From assembly GCA_036795455.1 (NCBI GenBank), contig DAIRET010000031.1, positions 1 to 20,676 on the forward strand: 20,676 nucleotides of DNA, written 5' to 3'. The stretch comes from DAIRET01 sp036795455 (lineage in GTDB: Bacteria; Bacteroidota; Ignavibacteria; Ignavibacteriales; Ignavibacteriaceae). The notes beneath the pieces were generated by a model. It was not told the origin of the DNA and ran no database searches. It saw only the letters and a list, made by a program, of their open reading frames with translations. Both the position numbers and the translations under genes were made by a program. Of this stretch, positions 7,597 through 13,445 are shown in pieces. How positions within the stretch are numbered: position 1 is the stretch's first letter; every line of letters begins with the position of its first letter.

Positions 7597-8436
7597 TCCC
7601 ATGTTTGACAAATAGAAAAATCCTGTTAGCTGCCATTTACCTTTGATGAAGTTGAATTTAGCATAGGAAGCACCGTCGCCTCCTTCAAGGGCATAGAGAT
7701 ATGCAGCATTATCAGAATGGATTATAGGCTCAGCCGAAGAACCCGGAATCGAATCTTCATCAAATTCCGATGTAAATTCTGCGAGAATCTTTTCCGGTTT
7801 GATGCTTGTAAACTCTCTAATAACATCTTTTTTCTGCTTATTGATTCCATCATTAAATCTTTTAATTGCTCCTTTTATATCATTCGGGTTTGATTTTGTG
7901 AAATCACAAATCACTTCGCTAATCGCAGTATCTTCCCATTTCTTTCCTTTCTTCGCCTTCAGAATCGTTATCTTCAACCAAACAGTACCGGTTTTTGCAG
8001 TAGGGTTTTGCGATTTTAGTTTTACGGAATTCTCCATCGGTTTGTGCTTGTATACTTTTGATGAGACTAAGGATTTATCCAGGAACAACTCTAATTTTAA
8101 TTCAGTAGGAAGGCTATTATTTCCAAATGAAGGATAATCTTTTTGATAACCGGGATAAAGCGAGACAGTTAATTCGCTAATATCTTTAAGGATTTCAAAT
8201 TTACCCAAATATACAGCAACCCATTCGTTAATACCCAAACCTGCGACTCCTTCAACCCAAGCTGTTTCAAGTTTTGTATCGCATAAGTTTGCCGGTTTGT
8301 AATCTGCGGCTTTACTCTTAGGCAGATAGGATGAGGCATTGAATTGATTCTTGTCTGAAACAGGAATTGACTGGGACGCAACTGTTGATATTAAAAGCAG
8401 ACTTACTATTAAACATAAAAACTTATTTGTAACCAT
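7591..8436 (-). CDS. Secreted protein with NADase-type glycan-binding / discoidin-like domain
   Basis: A 281-residue exported protein with a signal peptide at 1-21 (FLCLIVSLLLISTVASQS). Residues about 30-178 resemble the NADase-type glycan-binding (F5/8 type C-like) domain: ASSYLP, then NLCDTKLETAWVEGVAGLGI, EWVAVYLG, PGYQKD and finally EDTAISEV. These fit a carbohydrate- or surface-binding beta-sandwich; the assignment is from memory of the motif pattern. Residues 185-281 form a second domain that I cannot name. The ATG at 8436 comes 17 bases after the stop of the MauE-thioredoxin gene with only a weak GTGGA ribosome site, so it is probably co-translated with that gene. No catalytic motif is visible. 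Confidence 0.75.
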   Translation of the reverse strand: MVTNKFLCLIVSLLLISTVASQSIPVSDKNQFNASSYLPKSKAADYKPANLCDTKLETAWVEGVAGLGINEWVAVYLGKFEILKDISELTVSLYPGYQKDYPSFGNNSLPTELKLELFLDKSLVSSKVYKHKPMENSVKLKSQNPTAKTGTVWLKITILKAKKGKKWEDTAISEVICDFTKSNPNDIKGAIKRFNDGINKQKKDVIREFTSIKPEKILAEFTSEFDEDSIPGSSAEPIIHSDNAAYLYALEGGDGASYAKFNFIKGKWQLTGFFYLSNMGL

Positions 8437-8453
8437 ATTCCACTAATCAAGTT

Positions 8454-9527
8454 TTAATTTTTACTTAAAAATTTTTCAATCTCTTTGACTATCTCCGAAT
8501 TAGAATCCATGTCGAGCAAGATGTTCCCGTTATTCAGTAAACATACCCTTGGCGGACTGTTGCTTAACAGCGGGAAAAATTCCTGCGGGGGCAATATCGT
8601 AAATGGAAAACTACCGCCGGCAAATTCGAAAAACGAATCTATTTGTCTTTCATCACCGAAGAATAAGATATAAAAATCCGGTAGCTTCTGTTCACCTTTT
8701 TTCTTAATAAACTCGCGGGCGGTTTCCATGCAATGCTCGCAGTCAAGACTGAACAGGGCAACTATCTTTATTCCTTCATCCAAATTTGTTGTAATTCCGT
8801 TACTGAAGTTCCGGTATGATGAGAAAATAGATTTTCTCTTCGGATATGCTTTTATCTCTTCGGTTGGTTTTAGAACTGAAGTGTCTATTTTCTTTTTAAT
8901 TAATTCCTGTTTGATTTTAAGTTCAACTGAGTCGGCATCGTATTCAACAATCTCAATTGCATCGTTGGTTTTCGCTATTCCTTCTTCTCGCTCCATTCCG
9001 TTTTCAGTTGAAGGAATAACATACTTTTTAATCGGGAAAATTATAAATACCCAGGCAAAAGCTATTGCAAATAATGCCGCCGGGATTGCAAGTGTTTCCT
9101 TTCGTTCCTCCTTTATTAGTGTGAATAAGTAACCAATTATTCCCATTAAAAAGATATTTTTAATCAGTGCTTCAAGTGAAGTCATAGGAAGTAGCTCGCC
9201 AAAACAACCACAGTTATCGTAAGATGATCCGATTGCTATTGAGTAAATAAGGTGTACATTAAAAATTAGTAAAAGTAAAAAGGATGCGGGTAATGAGAAT
9301 TTCTTAATTAAGTTTTCCTGGAAAAACGAAAATCCGAGAAACAGCTCAAATGCAATTACACATCTTGAAAGGTAAGGTGCAAGTTCCCATCCGACAATTT
9401 TTTGAGAGACAAGCGTTAATTCAAAACTTTCAATCGGGAACAGTTTTGCAACTCCTGAGACAAGGAACAGTAAACCAAGTAGATATTTTAATATAAGGAT
9501 TAAAGCTCGTTTTGTAGTTTCTTTCAT
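8454..9527 (-). CDS. MauE/DoxX-like membrane protein fused to a thioredoxin-like domain
   Basis: A 357-residue protein. Residues 8-138 form the four-helix MauE/DoxX unit (SGVAKLFP at the end of helix 1; NCGCFGE at 105-111 with C106 and C108). A fifth helix at about 147-165 leads to a linker and then a thioredoxin-like domain at 245-357 with the active-site motif CEHC (C263, C266) and a likely cis-proline at SPPR (325-326). Positive charges at 5-7, 74-76 and 139-144 place those ends in the cytoplasm, so CGC and CEHC should both face the periplasm. That suggests thiol-disulfide exchange in the envelope, as MauE does in methylamine dehydrogenase maturation. The start codon shares ATGA with the stop of the upstream gene. 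A fusion of this kind resembles VKOR-thioredoxin proteins in plan but not in sequence. Confidence 0.85.
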   Translation of the reverse strand: MKETTKRALILILKYLLGLLFLVSGVAKLFPIESFELTLVSQKIVGWELAPYLSRCVIAFELFLGFSFFQENLIKKFSLPASFLLLLIFNVHLIYSIAIGSSYDNCGCFGELLPMTSLEALIKNIFLMGIIGYLFTLIKEERKETLAIPAALFAIAFAWVFIIFPIKKYVIPSTENGMEREEGIAKTNDAIEIVEYDADSVELKIKQELIKKKIDTSVLKPTEEIKAYPKRKSIFSSYRNFSNGITTNLDEGIKIVALFSLDCEHCMETAREFIKKKGEQKLPDFYILFFGDERQIDSFFEFAGGSFPFTILPPQEFFPLLSNSPPRVCLLNNGNILLDMDSNSEIVKEIEKFLSKN

Positions 9528-10051
9528 ATAGCTCCGGTATCTGTTTCAGTAATATCAAAACAAAATTTCATTAAGTTGTGTTTCTTGAATTCGGGAAGTT
9601 CGGTTGTAAACTCAACAACACGGTTCTTATCCCAAGCCTCCGATTCACACTCTCTGAATGAATGTATATTCAAATTGGCAAACCGCGTATCAGCAACCCT
9701 GTTTTCGTCATCAAACAAAAAAAACGCAACAAGGACAGGCAAATGAAATTTCTTACTCCACTTCAAGTATGAATCGGCTGCTCTTTTATTCAATATCCAT
9801 TTCGGTTTGTGCTTTCCTTTCCAATCAAGAAATGCATCCCGCTCCCTGTAGGTGATAATCAAGTCCGGTTTATCTTCCCCTTTTTCCCAGACTTTTGAAT
9901 ACCTTCTATCCTCTCCGAATTCTTCAAAATCGATTCCCCATTGTATCAATAGATTTTTACCTGCAGCTTCGGCAAGGTCGTGAAGTTTATAATTCCCGCG
10001 GAAGTCGTCTTTTGATTTATACGGAGTAAAGTCAAGTTGTTTCAAATTCAA
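9524..10051 (-). CDS. Probable PD-(D/E)XK nuclease-fold protein, non-ATG start
   Basis: A soluble protein of about 175 residues with no signal peptide. The pattern fits a PD-(D/E)XK nuclease core: helix LHDLAEAAGKNLLIQWG (23-39, candidate E28), PDLIITYRERDAFLDWKGK (62-80, D63 and D76-x-K78), then a helix and LPVLVAFFLFD (104-114). The order E, PD, DxK, helix, hydrophobic strand is the usual one, but I cannot place it in a named family. No in-frame ATG exists between the upstream stop (10064-10066) and the first conserved residues; TTG at 10051 or 10045 are the options, and a GAG at 10052-10054 favours 10045. The last bases overlap the ATG of the MauE-thioredoxin gene (ATGA). Function is unknown; it may be a DNA repair or restriction-like nuclease. 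Confidence 0.7.
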   Translation of the reverse strand: MNLKQLDFTPYKSKDDFRGNYKLHDLAEAAGKNLLIQWGIDFEEFGEDRRYSKVWEKGEDKPDLIITYRERDAFLDWKGKHKPKWILNKRAADSYLKWSKKFHLPVLVAFFLFDDENRVADTRFANLNIHSFRECESEAWDKNRVVEFTTELPEFKKHNLMKFCFDITETDTGAI

Positions 10052-10117
10052 CTCATTTATGGTTCAATGTTGTTAAGTTTAGATTAATCGAACATCTTTC
10101 TCAAGAAATTTTACATA

Positions 10118-10150
10118 CAAATTTAGAAAATCAATTTGATTCATCACAAA
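10118..10150 (-). promoter_or_regulatory. Strong Bacteroidota-type promoter for the nuclease/MauE operon
   Basis: On the minus strand, TTTG (10150-10147), a 21-base spacer and TAAATTTG (10125-10118) fit the B. fragilis-type consensus exactly. Initiation just after 10118 gives a leader of about 60 bases. This is the best promoter in the window. Confidence 0.65.
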
Positions 10151-10180
10151 TAAAATAGCATGTATTCAGTAATGATTCAT
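10137..10180. repeat. Two copies of TGATTCAT in a divergent promoter region
   Basis: TGATTCAT occurs at 10137-10144 and again at 10173-10180. The core TGA-T-TCA is a small palindrome, and the second copy extends to the 11-base AATGATTCATT (10171-10181). The first copy lies within the spacer of the leftward promoter, so a protein bound there could block it. This may be a regulatory pair, but 8-base repeats in AT-rich DNA can be chance. Confidence 0.25.
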
Positions 10181-10239
10181 TTTTACAGCGGAAAGTTAGA
10201 AGAAAATTTTTATTTTTACGCATTAGTTAAATTCATCTT

Positions 10240-10878
10240 ATGATAAAAGTAAACGAAATATACTATTCAATTCAAGGCGAAAGCAGTAATGCCGGGCTTC
10301 CGTGCATTTTTATAAGGTTGACCTACTGCAACTTGAGATGCGCTTATTGCGATACCGAATATGCTTTTTATGAAGGGAAAGATTATTCTATTGAGGAAAT
10401 CATCTCTGAAATTAAAAAGTATAATTGCAATTTGTTAGAAATAACCGGCGGTGAACCGTTGGTACAGGAAGGCGCTTACGAACTAATGCAGCAGCTTTGC
10501 GATACAGGTTACGAAGTAATGCTTGAAACGGGTGGCAGCCTGCCTATTGAAACCGTTGACAGAAGGGTTAAAATAATAATGGATTTAAAATGCCCATCAA
10601 GTAAGATGGTGCTAAAAAACCGTTATGAGAATATTATGTTTCTTAAGCCTAAAGATGAAGTGAAATTCGTTATAGGAAACAGGGAAGATTATGAATGGAC
10701 AAAAGGTATAATTAGAGAGTATTCATTAAAAGATCGATGTCATATTTTGATTTCACCTGTTTTCGGAGCGATACAACCGGCGGAATTAGTAGAGTGGATA
10801 CTTGACGACAACCTTAAAGTAAGATTTCAACTTCAATTACATAAATTTATCTGGGAACCGGGAAAGAAAGGAGTTTAA
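10240..10878 (+). CDS. queE: 7-carboxy-7-deazaguanine synthase QueE
   Basis: A 212-residue radical SAM enzyme. It carries the QueE start VNEIYYSIQGESSNAGLP, the cluster motif C30-x3-C34-x2-C37 (YCNLRCAYCDTE), GGEP at 70-73 for SAM binding, and the conserved QueE C-terminus LHKFIWEPGKKGV. It converts 6-carboxy-5,6,7,8-tetrahydropterin to 7-carboxy-7-deazaguanine on the way to preQ0 and queuosine. The start at 10240 has no visible ribosome site; a poor -7 candidate (TATTTTTA, 10211-10218) would give a leader of under 20 bases. The stop overlaps the queD start (TAATG), so the two are translationally coupled. No queC is in the window. Confidence 0.95.
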   Translation: MIKVNEIYYSIQGESSNAGLPCIFIRLTYCNLRCAYCDTEYAFYEGKDYSIEEIISEIKKYNCNLLEITGGEPLVQEGAYELMQQLCDTGYEVMLETGGSLPIETVDRRVKIIMDLKCPSSKMVLKNRYENIMFLKPKDEVKFVIGNREDYEWTKGIIREYSLKDRCHILISPVFGAIQPAELVEWILDDNLKVRFQLQLHKFIWEPGKKGV

Positions 10879-11309
10879 TGAAAGTAGCTAAAGAGTTTAT
10901 GTGGGAAATGGGGCATCGCCTCCCTTTTCATAAAGGGAAATGTAAAAACCTGCACGGACATACATACAAATTGATTCTTGAAATTGAAGGTGAACCGGAC
11001 GAAAGCGGAATGGTAATCGATTATTACGACGTTTTCAAAGTAGTGAACCCGCTTATCGAAAACCTTGACCACGCATTCATGGCATGGCGGGAGGATAAAG
11101 AACTTATTGATGCACTTCGCAAATTGGATTCAAAAGTTGTAATTGTTGATTTTCACTCAACTGCGGAAAATATCTGTAAATACCTGTTGAAGTTGATTAA
11201 AGATGAGAAACTACCCGGTAAAATAAACGCATTGACCGCACGGGTTTATGAAACTCCCGACTCTTATGCTGAAGACACAATCTTCCTAAATCCGAAATTG
11301 TTTTCATAA
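10878..11309 (+). CDS. queD: 6-carboxy-5,6,7,8-tetrahydropterin synthase QueD
   Basis: A 143-residue protein of the 6-pyruvoyl-tetrahydropterin synthase family. The zinc ligands are H13 (MGHRLPF), H26 and H28 (NLHGHTY). Catalytic C22 lies in KGKCKNLHGH, the D64-H65 pair in NLDHAF, E97 in STAENI and substrate-binding E125 in VYETPDSYA. The cysteine before LHGH is the QueD form; it turns 7,8-dihydroneopterin triphosphate into 6-carboxytetrahydropterin, the QueE substrate. The length is normal for a bacterial QueD. The gene overlaps queE by one base and is followed by the hairpin at 11316-11333. Confidence 0.95.
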   Translation: MKVAKEFMWEMGHRLPFHKGKCKNLHGHTYKLILEIEGEPDESGMVIDYYDVFKVVNPLIENLDHAFMAWREDKELIDALRKLDSKVVIVDFHSTAENICKYLLKLIKDEKLPGKINALTARVYETPDSYAEDTIFLNPKLFS

Positions 11310-11315
11310 AAAACC

Positions 11316-11333
11316 CCCGTTGGAATTAACGGG
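11316..11333. terminator. Bidirectional terminator between queD and the DinB gene
   Basis: CCCGTT (11316-11321) pairs with AACGGG (11328-11333) around a six-base loop. The minus strand continues into GG and then six T's, so it is a good terminator for the DinB gene; on the plus strand the T-run is poor, but the hairpin sits just after the queD stop. Confidence 0.75.
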
Positions 11334-11346
11334 CTAAAATTCAATT

Positions 11347-11847
11347 TTACTTTTGAGGCGGCATGCCGTAGCTTTCCCATTCTTCTTTGGCGGGACCGTA
11401 TGCTCCGGGAACTTTTAATCCAGCCTGCCTCATTAACACAGTCATTTGTGCCCGATGGTGAGCTTGATGTTTTAACATCGCCCAAAGTATGTAACCTTTT
11501 TGCCACTCTTCACCATACATGTTTACTGTAACGAGAAGTTCCGCGTCATTCCACTTTGATGATATTTCATTCATAACAGAATCAGCAGCAATCTTAAATG
11601 CTTGAGTTATTTCATCAGCCGAATTGGGTCTTTCCGAATTTTCTGCTGGTGCATCGGGCGTCAAACCTGCTTTGCTTAACATCTCGCCTAAAGATACCAC
11701 AATATGCCATGCAATAAAACCTAAATCTCTGCCTTCTGGCGTTACCTTTTGATTCAGGGATTCATCTGTTAAATTAGCGAAAGTTTTTACCGTGATTTCG
11801 GTTTCATACTTCCAGTCCTTATTAAAATCTTCCATTAAACGATACAT
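11347..11847 (-). CDS. DinB-family (DinB/YfiT four-helix) protein
   Basis: A protein of 166 residues from the ATG at 11847. It has the four-helix DinB pattern: H48 in FIAWHIV and the H127-x3-H131 pair in LKHQAHHRAQM, which together form the usual metal triad, and the tail PGAYGPAKEEW with a tryptophan and glutamates. Bacterial family members are often thiol transferases (bacillithiol or mycothiol type) or of unknown role; which one applies here is unclear. A GTG at 11850 is an alternative start. The ribosome site AGG overlaps the stop codon of the upstream membrane protein, only 8 bases away, so the two genes are coupled. Confidence 0.85.
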   Translation of the reverse strand: MYRLMEDFNKDWKYETEITVKTFANLTDESLNQKVTPEGRDLGFIAWHIVVSLGEMLSKAGLTPDAPAENSERPNSADEITQAFKIAADSVMNEISSKWNDAELLVTVNMYGEEWQKGYILWAMLKHQAHHRAQMTVLMRQAGLKVPGAYGPAKEEWESYGMPPQK

Positions 11848-11855
11848 CACGATAC

Positions 11856-12374
11856 CTATAATTTATTTTGCGAAAGTTTTTGATATACAAGAAAATATGT
11901 ACTTAATAAGACAACCATTACCAGTTGAATATAAATAGGAGTCGAAATTAATCCTCCACCTATAAATGCCAAACTAATGAATGCGAACTTGGCGGCATAA
12001 TAAAATAATTTGCTGAGCAGTATACTTAGTGCAAGCGACACAAACCCGTTTTTAACTTTTTCAGAAATAATGAAAAATAGCCAGACGTTAAGTAACAATT
12101 CCGCTGTAATCAAACCTGTTTTCAGAATTGATGGATGCGCCGATACCAAGAATGAAAAAACCGGCAGCGTTAATGCAAGTAGATAAGCATTCTTTTTCTC
12201 TGTATGAACCAGTGCGAACACAAGCATAATACGCATCGGTTCAATTAAGTATAATGGAAAACTCAGCAAGTGCGAGATTGACGGTAAAAAATAAATAACG
12301 GTTAATGCTGCACCGTCAAGCAGAACACTTTTAATTTTTTCTTTTGATTTGAAAATTGATACTACTGCTTCCAT
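11856..12374 (-). CDS. Multi-pass membrane protein, unrecognised
   Basis: A 172-residue, mostly hydrophobic protein with five or six membrane helices (about 18-36, 39-55, 62-79, 84-103, 108-130, 142-164). Charged loops include VHTEKKN and SEKVKNG. It lacks a signal peptide, cofactor motif or cysteine pairs. The overall size and helix plan are similar to ECF-transporter S-components, but I have no motif to support that. AAGGAAA lies just before the ATG. It is divergent from the DUF362/NapHG operon, sharing a 101-base region, and sits directly upstream of the DinB gene. Confidence 0.7.
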   Translation of the reverse strand: MEAVVSIFKSKEKIKSVLLDGAALTVIYFLPSISHLLSFPLYLIEPMRIMLVFALVHTEKKNAYLLALTLPVFSFLVSAHPSILKTGLITAELLLNVWLFFIISEKVKNGFVSLALSILLSKLFYYAAKFAFISLAFIGGGLISTPIYIQLVMVVLLSTYFLVYQKLSQNKL

Positions 12375-12387
12375 TTCATTTCCTTTG

Positions 12388-12395
12388 CAAAGTTA
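12388..12395 (-). promoter_or_regulatory. Candidate -7 element for the membrane protein gene
   Basis: TAACTTTG on the minus strand is an exact TAnnTTTG match, but it lies only 13 bases before the ATG, so the leader would be under about 10 bases and the AAGGAAA site would be at or within the transcript start. The nearest TTG upstream is at a 16-base spacer (12414-12412). Confidence 0.3.
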
Positions 12396-12402
12396 CGATT
12401 TC

Positions 12403-12416
12403 TATTGGTTCCAATA
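12403..12416. promoter_or_regulatory. 14-base inverted repeat, candidate operator
   Basis: TATTGG-TT-CCAATA is a perfect 6-2-6 inverted repeat in the divergent region between the membrane protein and the DUF362 gene. It overlaps the -33 position of both possible promoters: TTG 12405-12407 with TATTTTTT at 12428-12435 on the plus strand, and TTG 12414-12412 on the minus strand. A protein bound there could control both directions. Confidence 0.35.
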
Positions 12417-12475
12417 TAATATATTTCTATTTTTTAATAAAGAAATTATTTGATTATTCTTAGCGCGGACGAACT

Positions 12476-13390
12476 ATGGAACGAAGAGATTTTTTTAAAA
12501 AGAGTATGGCGGCAGGCTTTGTAACCGCTTTGGGCAGTTTTAAAGATGTTTTCGGATTAAACATCCCGGCTCAATCGCAAGCCTATGACCTTGTAGCTGT
12601 TAAAGGCGGAGAGCCGGATGATATGTTTGATAAAGGAATTGCTTCCCTTGGAGGAATGAAAAACTTCGTCAAAAAAAATCAGAAAGTAGTCGTAAAACCG
12701 AATATCGGTTGGGACGTTACTCCCGAAAAAGCTGCGAATACAAACCCTAAACTGGTTGCAAGAATAATCAAGCATTGTTTTGACGCAGGAGCAAAAGAAG
12801 TTTTGGTATTCGATAATACATGCGATAATTGGATTAAGTGTTATCAGAACAGCGGTATCGAAAAAGCAGTGAAAGATGCAAAAGGGAAAATCGTTCCCGG
12901 CAACAGCGAAAGTTATTATCAAAACGTTGATGTAAAAAAAGGGAAACGGCTAACTAAAGCTAAAGTACACGAACTAATATTGGATTGCGATGTCTTTATT
13001 AATGTACCTATCCTTAAAAATCACGGCTCGGTTAAACTTACAATTGCGATGAAAAATTTAATGGGTATTGTTTGGGACAGAGGTTACTGGCACAGGAACG
13101 ATTTGCATCAGTGTATTGCCGACTTTGCAACTTACGAAAGGCAACCCGATTTGAATATTGTTGATGCTTATAATGTAATGATGCAAAACGGACCAAGGGG
13201 TGTCTCGATTAATGATGTTACAAAAATGAAGTCGCTCCTAATTGCTAAGGATATGGTTGCGATTGATGCCGCTGCTACAAAAATATTCGGAATGGAGCCG
13301 GAAGATGTGAAATACATTAAAGTTGCAGACGAAATGAAAGTCGGTACAATGAACCTACAAAAACTGAATATAAACCGGATTACTGTTTGA
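12476..13390 (+). CDS. DUF362 domain protein with Tat-type signal
   Basis: A 304-residue protein. It starts with ERRDFFKKSMAAGF, a twin-arginine (Tat) signal pattern, followed by a weakly hydrophobic stretch. The DUF362 core is clear: VVVKPNIGWD (71-80), VPILKNHGSVKLTIAMKNLM (177-196), VDAYNVMMQNGPRG (229-242) and VAIDAAATKIFG (261-272). DUF362 proteins are often found with or fused to ferredoxin domains; this one has cysteines at 101, 116, 122, 171 and 213 but no CxxCxxC cluster, so its redox partner is likely the next gene, 55 bases downstream. Tat export would place it folded in the periplasm. The ribosome site is weak. Its reaction is not established for the family. Confidence 0.85.
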   Translation: MERRDFFKKSMAAGFVTALGSFKDVFGLNIPAQSQAYDLVAVKGGEPDDMFDKGIASLGGMKNFVKKNQKVVVKPNIGWDVTPEKAANTNPKLVARIIKHCFDAGAKEVLVFDNTCDNWIKCYQNSGIEKAVKDAKGKIVPGNSESYYQNVDVKKGKRLTKAKVHELILDCDVFINVPILKNHGSVKLTIAMKNLMGIVWDRGYWHRNDLHQCIADFATYERQPDLNIVDAYNVMMQNGPRGVSINDVTKMKSLLIAKDMVAIDAAATKIFGMEPEDVKYIKVADEMKVGTMNLQKLNINRITV

Positions 13391-13445
13391 GTAATGATAT
13401 TTTAAAGCGGAAGCATATCCATGATTTTATTTTTCTAATTTCAAA

